Source: Frankiales bacterium (lineage in GTDB: Bacteria; Actinomycetota; Actinomycetes; Mycobacteriales; SCTD01). Taken from it: 19,239 nucleotides of DNA. How positions within the stretch are numbered: position 1 is the stretch's first letter; each line of letters opens with the position of its first letter. Location of the stretch: NCBI GenBank assembly GCA_025464695.1, contig JAODNQ010000134.1:1-19239 (forward strand). The letters are read 5' to 3'. Below the pieces are notes generated by a model. The model saw only the letters and a list, made by a program, of their open reading frames with translations. It had not been told where the DNA came from and searched no databases. Below, piece by piece: positions 7,646-15,287 of this stretch. The position numbers and the translations under genes are program-made.

Positions 7646-9693
7646 GCGGAGGTCCCGTCGTCCGGGGCCAGGTCGAGGCCCGTGTGGTGCGCCAGGAAGG
7701 ACAGCAGGTCGACGGACAGCCCGACGGTGCGGCTGACCGAGCGGGCGCCGTGGCCGACGTCCTTCTCGTCGCGGAGCAGCACGGGGCGGTCCGACGACGT
7801 CGCGGACTGCAGGGCCGCGCAGAGCTTGCGGGCGTGCAGGGGGTCGACCCGGCTGTCGCCCTCGAAGACCGTGAAGAGCACCGCGGGGTAGCGGGCCCCC
7901 TCGACGACGTGGTGGTACGGGGAGTAGCCGAGCAGCCAGCCGAGCTCCTCCGGGTCGGCCGCCGTGCCGTACTCGTCGTTCCAGGTCCGGCCCATGCCGA
8001 ACCGCTCGTTCCGGACCATGTCGAGCAGGGGCGCCGAGCACACGACGGCGGCGTACGCCTCGGGCCGCTGGGTCAGCGCCGCGCCGACGAGCAGGCCGCC
8101 GTTGCTGCCGCCGTAGATCCCGAGCTGCCCCGGCGTGGTCCAGCCCTGCGCCACCAGGGCGTCGGCGACCGCGGCGAAGTCGTCGAACACGTTCTGCTTC
8201 TGCCCGCGCATCCCTGCGCGGTGCCACTCCTCGCCCTCCTCGCTGCCGCCGCGGAGGTTGGCCACGACCCAGACGCCGCCGGCCTCGACCCAGGCCAGCG
8301 CGCTGGTCGTCCACCCCGGGCTGAGGGAGACGCCGAAGCCGCCGTAGCCGTACAGGACGGTGGGGCGCGGCCGGTCGGGCTCGGCGGCGGCGCTCACGAC
8401 GAGGGCGCGCACCGTGGTGCCGTCCTTCGACGTCACCTCGACCAGGCGGGCCGCCACGGCGGGGACGTCGGCGGCGCCCGGGGCGTCCTCCCAGAGCGAC
8501 ACCTCACCGGTGCGGGCGTCGTAGCGGTGCACGCGGGGAGGCGTGGTGGTGTCGGTCCAGCCGAACCAGACCTCGTCCGAGCCCTCGGGCCGTCCCGACA
8601 GCCCCCCGACCGTGCCCAGCCCGGGCAGCGGGAGGGGGACGCCGTCGACCTCGACCTCGCTGACGGCGTGGCGGCTGCGCAGGACGACGAGCCGACCGTC
8701 GAGCAGCTGCTCGACGTCCTCGAGCACGGCCTCGGGGTCCTCCGCGACGACCTCGGTCCACTCCTGCGGCCGGGCAGGGTCGGCGACGCACAGCCGGCCG
8801 CGGGGAGCGCCGGCGTCGGTCAGCAGCCACAGCTGCCCGTCCCGGCCGACCCACGCCGACAGCCGAGCGTCGACCCCGACCTGCACCTCCGCGGGCGGCG
8901 CGTCCGGCGTCGACAGGTCGTACAGCCACACGTCGTCCCGGGGCGCGGTGCCGGCGCTCGCGCTGACGACCAGCCAGCGGCCGTCGCGGGACACCGAGCA
9001 GCCGTAGTAGTTCGTCGGCTCGGCGTAGCCGTCGCAGGGGACCAGGACGTCCTCGGAGGTCGGCGTGCCGACCCGGTGGCGCCACACCCGGCGGTGGAAC
9101 TGCTCCTCACCCGCCGGCACCTCGCCGGGCGGCAGCCGGCGGACGTAGAAGAGCTCCTCGCCGCCCGGCAGCCACGCCACGGGGGAGTAGCGGCAGCGGT
9201 CCAGCGGGCCGTCGACGGGCTCGCCTGTCTCGACGTCCAGCACGTGCAGCGCGGACTCCTCGTCGCCGCCCGTGGACAGCTGGTAGGCGAGCAGCCGGCC
9301 CTCCTTCGAGGGCGCCCAGGCGTCGAGGGTGGTGGCGCCGGAGGGGTCGAGCGCGGCGACGTCGAGCAGCGGGCGGTCGGTGCCGTCGGCCTCCCGCACG
9401 TGGAGCACCGCGTGCTCCTGGCCCGGCCCCCGGCGGGTGGAGAACGCGCGGTCGGCGCGCCAGGCGGGCGGACCCGCGGCGCCGGCGGACAGCAGGGCGG
9501 TGAGCCGGTCGCGCAGCCGCTCGCGGCCGGGCAGCGCGTCGAGGTGCTCCCGCACCAGGCGCTCCTGGGAGGCGGCCCACTCCCGCGTCTGGGGGGAGGT
9601 GGCGTCCTCCAGCCAGCGGTACGGGTCGGCGACGGGGTGCCCGTGCAGGTCCTCGACCAGGTCGAGGCGCTCGGCGTCGGGGTAGGTCGTCAC
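7642..9693 (-). CDS. Prolyl oligopeptidase family serine peptidase (S9A)
   Basis: A 683-residue peptidase that cuts short peptides after proline, or after basic residues in the related oligopeptidase B. The N-terminal DPYRWLED (23-30) is the standard start of S9A proteins, and a seven-bladed propeller covers about 70-410. The C-terminal alpha/beta hydrolase has GYGGFGVSLSP (449-459), ANLRGGSEEGEEWHRAG (478-494) and FDDFAAVADALV. The nucleophile is Ser530 in YGGSNGGLL, with Asp613 in EGDSRVDPLHARKL and His648 in VGHGA. The length and the NLRGGSE motif favour prolyl endopeptidase over oligopeptidase B. No signal peptide is present, so it should be cytoplasmic. GTG 9693 overlaps the stop of the upstream membrane gene; a GGGAGG directly abuts it (0 spacing), so initiation probably relies on coupling. 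Confidence 0.93.
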   Translation of the reverse strand: MTTYPDAERLDLVEDLHGHPVADPYRWLEDATSPQTREWAASQERLVREHLDALPGRERLRDRLTALLSAGAAGPPAWRADRAFSTRRGPGQEHAVLHVREADGTDRPLLDVAALDPSGATTLDAWAPSKEGRLLAYQLSTGGDEESALHVLDVETGEPVDGPLDRCRYSPVAWLPGGEELFYVRRLPPGEVPAGEEQFHRRVWRHRVGTPTSEDVLVPCDGYAEPTNYYGCSVSRDGRWLVVSASAGTAPRDDVWLYDLSTPDAPPAEVQVGVDARLSAWVGRDGQLWLLTDAGAPRGRLCVADPARPQEWTEVVAEDPEAVLEDVEQLLDGRLVVLRSRHAVSEVEVDGVPLPLPGLGTVGGLSGRPEGSDEVWFGWTDTTTPPRVHRYDARTGEVSLWEDAPGAADVPAVAARLVEVTSKDGTTVRALVVSAAAEPDRPRPTVLYGYGGFGVSLSPGWTTSALAWVEAGGVWVVANLRGGSEEGEEWHRAGMRGQKQNVFDDFAAVADALVAQGWTTPGQLGIYGGSNGGLLVGAALTQRPEAYAAVVCSAPLLDMVRNERFGMGRTWNDEYGTAADPEELGWLLGYSPYHHVVEGARYPAVLFTVFEGDSRVDPLHARKLCAALQSATSSDRPVLLRDEKDVGHGARSVSRTVGLSVDLLSFLAHHTGLDLAPDDGTSA

Positions 9694-10163
9694 CCTCCCG
9701 AGCCTAGGTCGAGCGCTCCCAGGGCGACCGCCGCCGACGCCGACCACACGAGGACCCGCCAGGCGTTGGCGGTGAGGAGCCGTCGGGCGAGGCGCTCGTC
9801 GTAGCCCTCCCCGAGCCGGGTGTGCAGGGGCACGGCCCACGCTGCGGTCAGCACGACGGAGGCGAGCCCGAGGGCGCCGGCCAGCAGGGCGCACCACAGG
9901 GGGACGCCGTCGGGCCGCCGCACCAGCAGCAGGGCGCAGGTCAGCCCCTGGACGGCCCAGGGGAGCAGGACCGCCCGCGTGATCGCCGCGCTGTGGGCCG
10001 CGTGGTAGGCCGCCCACCCGGGCGTCGGCCCGACCAGCAGGAAGGCCGGGTAGACGACGAGCTGCACCACCACGACCAGGCCGGCCAGGGCGCAGGTCGC
10101 GGCGGCGTGGGCGAGCAGCAGGAGCACCCGGAGATCGTGCCGGGCAGGAAGGGCGTGGCGCAT
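9690..10163 (-). CDS. Four-helix membrane protein of unknown function (DUF1772/DUF4149-like)
   Basis: A 157-residue hydrophobic protein with four predicted helices at about 13-34, 61-82, 88-110 and 135-152. The loop AFLLVGPTPGWAAYHAAHSAAI carries Tyr-His and His residues, and a late segment VPLHTRLGEGYDERL is followed by NAWRVLVW. This pattern recalls small four-helix actinobacterial proteins of the DUF1772/DUF4149 kind, but I cannot name a function. I chose ATG 10163 because it precedes the first helix. The frame is open upstream to 10253, but that would overlap the divergent HNH gene. No strong ribosome binding site is visible. It is the first gene of the minus-strand unit and its stop overlaps the peptidase start. 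Confidence 0.75.
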   Translation of the reverse strand: MRHALPARHDLRVLLLLAHAAATCALAGLVVVVQLVVYPAFLLVGPTPGWAAYHAAHSAAITRAVLLPWAVQGLTCALLLVRRPDGVPLWCALLAGALGLASVVLTAAWAVPLHTRLGEGYDERLARRLLTANAWRVLVWSASAAVALGALDLGSGG

Positions 10164-10230
10164 CCCGGGCGCGTCGGTCAGACTGCGAGCGGGCCGCAGG
10201 CACGACGCCTGCCGGCCCCGGGAGGTGGAC
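10164..10230. promoter_or_regulatory. Divergent intergenic region between the membrane gene and the HNH gene
   Basis: This 67-base gap separates the starts of two divergent transcription units, so it should hold promoters for both the six-gene minus-strand unit and the HNH-led plus-strand unit. I see no convincing -35/-10 pair on either strand. It contains the GGGAGG (10220-10225) ribosome binding site of the HNH gene and the hairpin described separately. The position is strong evidence; the promoter elements themselves are not resolved. Confidence 0.5.
10192..10217 (+). repeat. Bulged inverted repeat in the HNH gene leader
   Basis: GGCCGCAGGC (10192-10201) pairs with GCCTG-C-CGGCC (10207-10217) across an ACGAC loop, giving a 10-base-pair stem with one unpaired C at 10213. 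It ends three bases before the GGGAGG ribosome binding site of the HNH gene. It could be an RNA structure in the leader or a protein-binding operator; nothing in the sequence decides which. Confidence 0.5.
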
Positions 10231-10755
10231 GTGGCCGAGGCGCTGGTGCTCAACGCGAGCTACGAGCCGCTGTGCGTCGTCCCGGGCCTGCGCGCCGTCG
10301 TGCTCGTGCTGCTCGGGAAGGCGGTGTCGGTCGCGGAGACCGACGAGGTGCTGCACGCCGCCCGCACCAGCCTCCCGGTCCCGGCGGTCGTCCGGCTGAC
10401 CCGCTTCGTCAAGGTGCCCTACCGGGCGACCGTGCCGCTGACCCGGAAGGCGGTCTTCGCCCGCGACGGCGGCCGCTGCGTCTACTGCGGTGCGCCCGCC
10501 ACGAGCCTGGACCACGTGGTGCCGAAGAGCCGGGGCGGGGCGCACAGCTGGGACAACGTGGTGTCGGCCTGCGGGCGGTGCAACCACGTCAAGGCCGACC
10601 GGGCGGTGGCCGACCTCGGGTGGCGCATGCGCCGGCAGCCGGTCGCCCCCAGCGGGGCGGCCTGGCGCGTCGTGGGCGCCCGCCGGGTCGACCCCCGGTG
10701 GCGGCCGTTCCTGGGCGACGGGCCGTGGTCGGAAGCCCTGGAGGAGCCCGCCTAG
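10231..10755 (+). CDS. HNH endonuclease-family protein, actinobacterial conserved type
   Basis: A 174-residue protein with the N-terminal ALVLNASYEPLCVVP typical of a very widespread actinobacterial and cyanobacterial HNH family. The C-terminal half holds the zinc-bound HNH fold: CVYCG (Cys83, Cys86), LDHVVPKSRGG (Asp94, His95), SWDNVVSACGRCNHVKADR with Asn109, Cys114, Cys117 and Asn118/His119. All metal and catalytic positions are present, so a nuclease activity is plausible, but the cellular role of this family is not established as far as I know. I chose GTG 10231 because GGGAGG (10220-10225) lies 5 bases upstream; GTG 10225 overlaps that site. The amidase gene follows after 16 bases. From memory, M. 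tuberculosis Rv2469c is the equivalent gene. Confidence 0.9.
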   Translation: MAEALVLNASYEPLCVVPGLRAVVLVLLGKAVSVAETDEVLHAARTSLPVPAVVRLTRFVKVPYRATVPLTRKAVFARDGGRCVYCGAPATSLDHVVPKSRGGAHSWDNVVSACGRCNHVKADRAVADLGWRMRRQPVAPSGAAWRVVGARRVDPRWRPFLGDGPWSEALEEPA

Positions 10756-10771
10756 CCGTTACGGTCCGGGC

Positions 10772-12181
10772 ATGCCCGAGCTCCACGACCTGACCGCGCT
10801 GGAGCAGGCCGAGGCCGTCCGCACCGGGACCACCAGCCCGGTCGAGCTGGTCGAGCACTGCATCGGCCGGATCGAGGCGCTCGACGGCGAGGTGGGCGCC
10901 TTCGTCACCCGCACCTTCGACACCGCCCGGCAGCAGGCCCGCGAGGCCGAGGCGGCCGTCCGGAGGGGAGAGGACCTCCCGGCCCTGCACGGCGTCCCGC
11001 TCGCGGTGAAGGACCTCGATGCCGTGGCGGGCGTCCCCAGCCGTCTCGGCAGCGCGGTCACGGAGGGGTTCGTGCCGACCTGGTCCGACACGGTCGTCGT
11101 GCGGATGCGGGAGGCCGGGACGATCAGCCTGGGCAAGACGGCCACCCCCGAGTTCGGCCTGCCCTGCTACACCGAGACCGACCTCGGCACCACCCGCAAC
11201 CCCTGGGACCTGCGCCTCAGCCCCGGCGGGTCCAGCGGCGGAGCGGCAGCGGCCGTGGCGGCGGGCATGCTGCCGTTCGCCCAGGGCAGCGACGGCGGCG
11301 GCTCGGTCCGCATCCCCGCCAGCGTCTGCGGCCTGTTCGGCATCAAGGTGTCGCGCGGCCGGATCAGCCGCGGCCCCGTGCTCGGCGACCTCACCGGCCT
11401 GTCCTGGCACGGACCGCTCACCCGCACCGTCGCCGACGCCGCGGCCCTGCTCGACGCGATGGCGGGCCCGGCCGTCGGCGACCCGCACTGGGCGCCGCCG
11501 CCCGCCCAGACGTTCCTGTCGGCGGCGCTCGAGCAGCCCGGCCGGCTGACGGTCGGCCGCACCCGCACCCCGATCGTCGAGGGCGCGGACGTCCACCCCC
11601 ACGTCGTCGAGGCCTACGACGCCGCCTCCGCCCTGCTCGAGGAGCTCGGCCACGAGGTCGTCGACGTCCCGCCGCCCTTCGGCCCCGAGCTGCTGCCGCA
11701 CTTCCGGGTGCTCTGGTCGGTCTCGGCGGCCACCGCTCCCGTCGACCCTTCGCAGGAGCACCGGCTGCGCCCCCTGACCCGCTGGCTGCGCGAGCTCGGG
11801 CGCAGCTGGTCGGCCGTCGACTTCGCGGCCGCCACCTCCGCCCTGCAGGGCGCCGCCCGCCGGGGCATCGCCGCGACCGCCGGCTTCGACGTCCTGCTGA
11901 CCCCGACGCTGGCCCAGCCGCCGGTGCCGGTCGGCTGGTTCACCGACGGCGTGGGGCCGGAGGAGGAGTTCGACCGGATGACCCGGTGGACCCCGTTCAC
12001 GGCCATCCTCAACATGACCGGCCAGCCCGCCGTCAACGTGCCGCTGCACGTCTCGCCCGACGGCCTGCCCATCGGCGTGCAGCTCGTGGGACGCCCCGCC
12101 GACGAGCTGACCCTGCTGCGGCTGTCGGCCCAGCTCGAGCAGGCCCGGCCGTGGCGCGACCGCCACCCGGCGCTGTGGTGA
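10772..12181 (+). CDS. Amidase (amidase signature family)
   Basis: A 469-residue enzyme of the amidase signature family, which hydrolyses carboxylic amides through a Ser-cisSer-Lys triad. I see Lys80 in LAVKDLDAVAG, the cis-Ser154 in LSPGGSSGGAAAAVAAGM and nucleophile Ser178 in GSDGGGSVRIPASVCG. The spacing matches fatty acid amide hydrolase and malonamidase. C-terminal motifs FDVLLTPTLAQPPVP and FNMTGQPA-type text (ILNMTGQPAVNVPL) are also present. It is not obviously GatA, since no gatB or gatC is nearby and the protein lacks the usual GatA context, so it is likely a general or catabolic amidase. The ATG at 10772 has no clear ribosome binding site. The GNAT gene starts 10 bases after its stop. 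Confidence 0.93.
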   Translation: MPELHDLTALEQAEAVRTGTTSPVELVEHCIGRIEALDGEVGAFVTRTFDTARQQAREAEAAVRRGEDLPALHGVPLAVKDLDAVAGVPSRLGSAVTEGFVPTWSDTVVVRMREAGTISLGKTATPEFGLPCYTETDLGTTRNPWDLRLSPGGSSGGAAAAVAAGMLPFAQGSDGGGSVRIPASVCGLFGIKVSRGRISRGPVLGDLTGLSWHGPLTRTVADAAALLDAMAGPAVGDPHWAPPPAQTFLSAALEQPGRLTVGRTRTPIVEGADVHPHVVEAYDAASALLEELGHEVVDVPPPFGPELLPHFRVLWSVSAATAPVDPSQEHRLRPLTRWLRELGRSWSAVDFAAATSALQGAARRGIAATAGFDVLLTPTLAQPPVPVGWFTDGVGPEEEFDRMTRWTPFTAILNMTGQPAVNVPLHVSPDGLPIGVQLVGRPADELTLLRLSAQLEQARPWRDRHPALW

Positions 12182-12191
12182 CGAGGGCACG

Positions 12192-12701
12192 GTGACCGAG
12201 GTCTCCACCCGGTTGCGCCCGCCGCGCGAGGACGAGCTCGCGACGCTGCTGCGGTGGCGCGAGCAGGGGCTGTCGCCGTTCGAGGACTTCTGGGGCAGCG
12301 CACCGCCGGGGGTCGTGGTCGAGGTCCTGCCGCTGCCGCCCGGCAGCGGTGAGCTGGTCGTCACCGACGGCGACGACCGGCTGCTCGGCGGGGTCGGCTG
12401 GCGCCCGGTCACCTACGGGCCGAACGCCGGCTCGCAGGCCTTCGACATCGGCATCTCGCTCCACAGCACCTTCCACGGCCGCGGCCACGGGACCCGGGCC
12501 CAGCGGATGCTCGCCGAGCAGTTGTTCGCCACCACGGGCGTCCACCGGGTGCAGGCCTCCACCGACGTCGAGAACACGCCGGAGCAGCGGTCGCTGGAGC
12601 GCGCCGGCTTCTCCCGTGAGGGCGTCCTGCGCGGGGCCCAGTGGCGGCACGGCGCCTTCCACGACCTCGTCTCCTACGCCCGGCTGCGCACCGACCCGTG
12701 A
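12192..12701 (+). CDS. GNAT acetyltransferase (RimJ/RimL-like)
   Basis: A 169-residue GNAT-fold enzyme that transfers an acetyl group from acetyl-CoA. The CoA-binding loop is FHGRGHGTRAQRML (94-107), with the RxxGxG-type turn. The late motif ENTPEQRSLERAGFSREGVLR (split at 127-147) is the N-x-x-S-xxx-ExxGF pattern of RimJ/RimL-type N-acetyltransferases. The substrate is unknown. GTG 12192 has GAGG at 12183-12186 upstream. Its stop overlaps a GTG of the malQ frame (GTGA at 12698-12701), so read-through coupling into malQ is possible. Confidence 0.88.
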   Translation: MTEVSTRLRPPREDELATLLRWREQGLSPFEDFWGSAPPGVVVEVLPLPPGSGELVVTDGDDRLLGGVGWRPVTYGPNAGSQAFDIGISLHSTFHGRGHGTRAQRMLAEQLFATTGVHRVQASTDVENTPEQRSLERAGFSREGVLRGAQWRHGAFHDLVSYARLRTDP

Positions 12702-12742
12702 CCGCGGGGCGTGAGACGGGCCCGAACGGGGACGGGGCAGCC

Positions 12743-14812
12743 GTGACCGCCCCCACCCCTGGCCCTCCCGCGGACACCGACCGCCTCGCCGAGCTGGCCC
12801 GCGCCCACGGCGTGGCCGTCTCCTACGAGGACTGGTCCGGCACCCCCGTCGACGTCCCCCGCTCCGCGGTCGTCTCCGCGCTCGCCGCCCTCGACGTCGA
12901 CGCCGCCACCGACGACGCCGTCGAGGCCGCGCTGGCGGAGGTGGCGGCCGCCCCGTGGCGCCGGCTCCTGCCGCCGTCGCTGGTCGTGCGAGGTCCGGGA
13001 GGCGTGGTGCAGGTCCGTGCCCCCGAGGACGGCGACGTCCGGCTGGAGGTCGAGCGCGAGGACGGGACGACCGTCCGGGTCGACGTGGGCGACGTCGTGG
13101 AGCGGCGGGACGGGCGGGTGCTGCGCGAGGCGGTGCTCCCGGCGCTGCCGCTCGGCTGGCACCGGCTCCGGGCGACCGCCGGCGCGGAGGCCGACGAGGC
13201 GGTCCTCGTGGTCGCGCCCGAGCGCATCGAGGCGGCCGAGGGGCGGTCCTGGGGCTGGATGGTGCAGCTGTACAGCCTGCGCAGCGCCGGCTCCTGGGGC
13301 CTCGGCGACTACGCCGACCTGCGCACCGTCGTGGAGACGACGTCGGCCGACGGCGCCGGGGTGGTGCTGCTGAACCCGCTGCACGCCGAGACGCCGGTGC
13401 CGCCGCTGAACCCGTCGCCGTACTCCCCGAGCTCGCGCCGCTTCCGCTCCCCGCTTTACCTGCGGGTCGAGGACCTGCCGGAGTACGACGAGGCCCCCGC
13501 TGCCCTGCGCGCCGCGGTCGACGCCCTGCGGCCCGAGACCGACCCGGAGCGGATCCTGCGCGACCCCGTCTGGACGGCCAAGCTCGCGGCGCTGGAGCTG
13601 CTGTGGCCGCGCCACCGCCCCGCCGCCCTGGCGGCGTTCCGGGCCGAGCGCGGCCCGGACCTCGAGGACGTCGCGCTGTTCTTCGCGCTGGCCGAGGTCC
13701 ACGGCGTGCCCTGGCAGGAGTGGCCGGAAGGGCTGCGGCGCCCGGACGGGCCCGACGTCGAGGCCGCCCGCACCGAGCACGCCGACCGCGTCGCCTTCTG
13801 GTGCTGGGTGCAGCTGCTCGTCGACGAGCAGCTCGCCGGCGTCGGTGCGGTGGCGGCGGCCATGCGGGTCGGCGTCGTGCACGACCTCGCGGTCGGTGTC
13901 GACGCCGGCGGGGCGGACGCCTGGGCCCTGCAGGACGCCCTGGCGCTCACCACCACGGTCGGCGCGCCGCCCGACTCGTTCAACCAGCAGGGCCAGGACT
14001 GGGGGCTGCCGCCCTGGCGGGCCGACCGGCTCCGCGAGCAGGGGTACGCGCCGTACCGGTCGCTCGTGCAGGGCGTGCTCCGGCACGCGGGCGGGCTGCG
14101 CATCGACCACGTCATGGGGCTGTTCCGGCTGTGGTGGGTGCCGCAGGGCAGCACCGCCGACCAGGGCACCTACGTCTCCTACGACGCCGACGCGATGCTC
14201 GGGGTGCTGGCTCTCGAGGCCGTGCGTGCCGGCGTCGTCGTCGTGGGGGAGGACCTCGGGACGGTCGAGGACCGCGTGCGCACGTCGCTGGAGTCCACGG
14301 GCGTGCTCGGCAGCGCGGTGCTGTGGTTCGAGCGCGACGAGGACACCGGCGACTTCCTCGCGCCCCGGACGTGGCGGGAGGCGGCGCTGGCCAGCGTCAC
14401 CACCCACGACCTCCCGACCGCGGCCGGCTTCCTGGCCGACGAGCACGTCCGGGTCCGGGACGAGCTCGGCCAGCTCGGGATGCCGGTCGAGCAGGAGCGC
14501 GAGCGGGTCCGCGAGGAGCGCGACGCCCTGCTGGCCATGCTCCGCGCCGAGGGGCTGCTGGAGGAGGGTGGAGACCCGGTCCTGGCCATGCACGCAGCGC
14601 TCGCCGCGTCCCCGTGCCGGATCGTGCTCGCCGCCTACGGCGACGCCGTCGGCGACCTGCGGCAGCCGAACCTGCCCGGCAGCGTCGACGAGTACCCCAA
14701 CTGGCGCCTGCCCGTGGCCGACGGGGAGGGCCGCCCGCTCGGGCTCGAGGAGCTGCTCGCGAGCCCCGGTGTGCGACGGCTCACCGCCCTGCTGAACGAG
14801 GGTGTGCGGTGA
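12743..14812 (+). CDS. malQ: 4-alpha-glucanotransferase (GH77, MalQ/amylomaltase)
   Basis: A 689-residue enzyme of GH77 that moves alpha-1,4-glucan segments between chains and releases glucose, acting in maltodextrin and glycogen turnover in the cytoplasm. The N-terminal extension (about 1-165) with LAELARAHGVAVSYEDW and a beta domain is typical of long actinobacterial MalQ. The catalytic barrel has WMVQLYSLRSAGSWGLGDYA, NPLHAETPVPPLNPSPYSPS (211-230), nucleophile Asp455 in LRIDHVMGLFRLWW, acid/base Glu503 in VVGEDLGTV and Asp556 in TTHDLPT. PPDSFNQQGQDWGLPPW (409-425) is the usual acceptor-site loop. GTG 12743 has GGGG at 12734-12737 upstream. GTG 12698, which overlaps the GNAT stop, is an alternative that adds 15 residues. 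Placement next to an amidase and a GNAT gene is not a normal glycogen operon. Confidence 0.95.
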   Translation: MTAPTPGPPADTDRLAELARAHGVAVSYEDWSGTPVDVPRSAVVSALAALDVDAATDDAVEAALAEVAAAPWRRLLPPSLVVRGPGGVVQVRAPEDGDVRLEVEREDGTTVRVDVGDVVERRDGRVLREAVLPALPLGWHRLRATAGAEADEAVLVVAPERIEAAEGRSWGWMVQLYSLRSAGSWGLGDYADLRTVVETTSADGAGVVLLNPLHAETPVPPLNPSPYSPSSRRFRSPLYLRVEDLPEYDEAPAALRAAVDALRPETDPERILRDPVWTAKLAALELLWPRHRPAALAAFRAERGPDLEDVALFFALAEVHGVPWQEWPEGLRRPDGPDVEAARTEHADRVAFWCWVQLLVDEQLAGVGAVAAAMRVGVVHDLAVGVDAGGADAWALQDALALTTTVGAPPDSFNQQGQDWGLPPWRADRLREQGYAPYRSLVQGVLRHAGGLRIDHVMGLFRLWWVPQGSTADQGTYVSYDADAMLGVLALEAVRAGVVVVGEDLGTVEDRVRTSLESTGVLGSAVLWFERDEDTGDFLAPRTWREAALASVTTHDLPTAAGFLADEHVRVRDELGQLGMPVEQERERVREERDALLAMLRAEGLLEEGGDPVLAMHAALAASPCRIVLAAYGDAVGDLRQPNLPGSVDEYPNWRLPVADGEGRPLGLEELLASPGVRRLTALLNEGVR

Positions 14813-14906
14813 GGACGGTAGTTTCCGGGACGCAGACGCTGACCCAGCGGACGATCCGGACCGACCCGCGGCACGCACCCGCCGCCCGACCCACGACGAG
14901 GGACCT
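14813..14906 (+). promoter_or_regulatory. Gap before the ctaJ-like gene, probable promoter region
   Basis: This 94-base gap is the longest in the plus-strand group and has no open frame of its own. TAGTTT at 14819-14824 resembles a -10 hexamer, but I find no good -35 at the normal distance. GAGGGA at 14898-14903 is the ribosome binding site of the next gene. The length of the gap suggests a separate promoter for the ctaJ-like/DUF5130 pair; the elements are not resolved. Confidence 0.3.
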
Positions 14907-15287
14907 GTGAGCCGCACCTCCGCCCGAGTGCGCGCCGGCGCCAGCGTGACGGCGGCGACGCTGCTGACCGTCGTCCTGTCCGCCGGACCCGCCCTGGCGA
15001 ACACGAGCACCCGCAACCCCCTGGCGCCGCAGGAGGGCGCGGACTCGTCCGCGGACATCTCCACCAGCCAGGCGCTGCTGCTGTACGGCGTCATCCCGCT
15101 GGCGATCCTGCTGCTGCTGTCCGCGATCGTCTGGCTGCCCGGCGCCGTGCGCAGCAGCCGCTACCGGCCGCAGCGCGGCTGGTCCGCGGCGCCCGTCTGG
15201 TTCGGCGGCCCCGCCGACCCCGTGGCCGCCGTCGAGACCGCCGTCGTGGGCACCGAGGACCGAGGAGGCGCACGTGGCGACTGGTAG
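14907..15287 (+). CDS. ctaJ: Small membrane protein, probable aa3-type cytochrome c oxidase accessory subunit CtaJ
   Basis: A 126-residue protein. Residues 1-31 look like a cleavable signal peptide: basic start RTSARVRAG, a hydrophobic core and cleavage after AGPALA. A single transmembrane helix covers about 56-79 (ALLLYGVIPLAILLLLSAIV). The cytoplasmic tail has SRYRPQRGWSAAPVWFGGP, which resembles the RYRPG-W-PVWF tail that I recall for CtaJ, a small subunit of the actinobacterial bcc-aa3 oxidase supercomplex. The neighbourhood also fits (DUF5130 next, pepN convergent). GTG 14907 has GAGGGA (14898-14903) 3 bases upstream, rather close; the frame is open further up to 14802 but those residues look non-coding. 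The extracellular stretch 32-55 is acidic. Assignment rests on tail, topology and context; plain 'membrane protein' is the fallback. Confidence 0.6.
   Translation: MSRTSARVRAGASVTAATLLTVVLSAGPALANTSTRNPLAPQEGADSSADISTSQALLLYGVIPLAILLLLSAIVWLPGAVRSSRYRPQRGWSAAPVWFGGPADPVAAVETAVVGTEDRGGARGDW

Noticed and set aside
7684..9804. Open frame of 706 codons on the plus strand opposite the prolyl oligopeptidase
   Set aside because: It is antisense to a gene with an intact catalytic triad, and its composition is that of a shadow frame.
9694..10587. Upstream extension of the prolyl oligopeptidase frame
   Set aside because: It crosses the membrane gene and the divergent HNH gene; family alignment puts the start just before the DPYRWLED motif.
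12698..12742. 15-residue extension at the N-terminus of MalQ
   Set aside because: It has no ribosome binding site and low-complexity residues; kept only as an alternative start.
12674..15094. Open frame of 806 codons on the minus strand opposite malQ
   Set aside because: It is a shadow of malQ and the ctaJ-like gene, with a biased composition and no domain.
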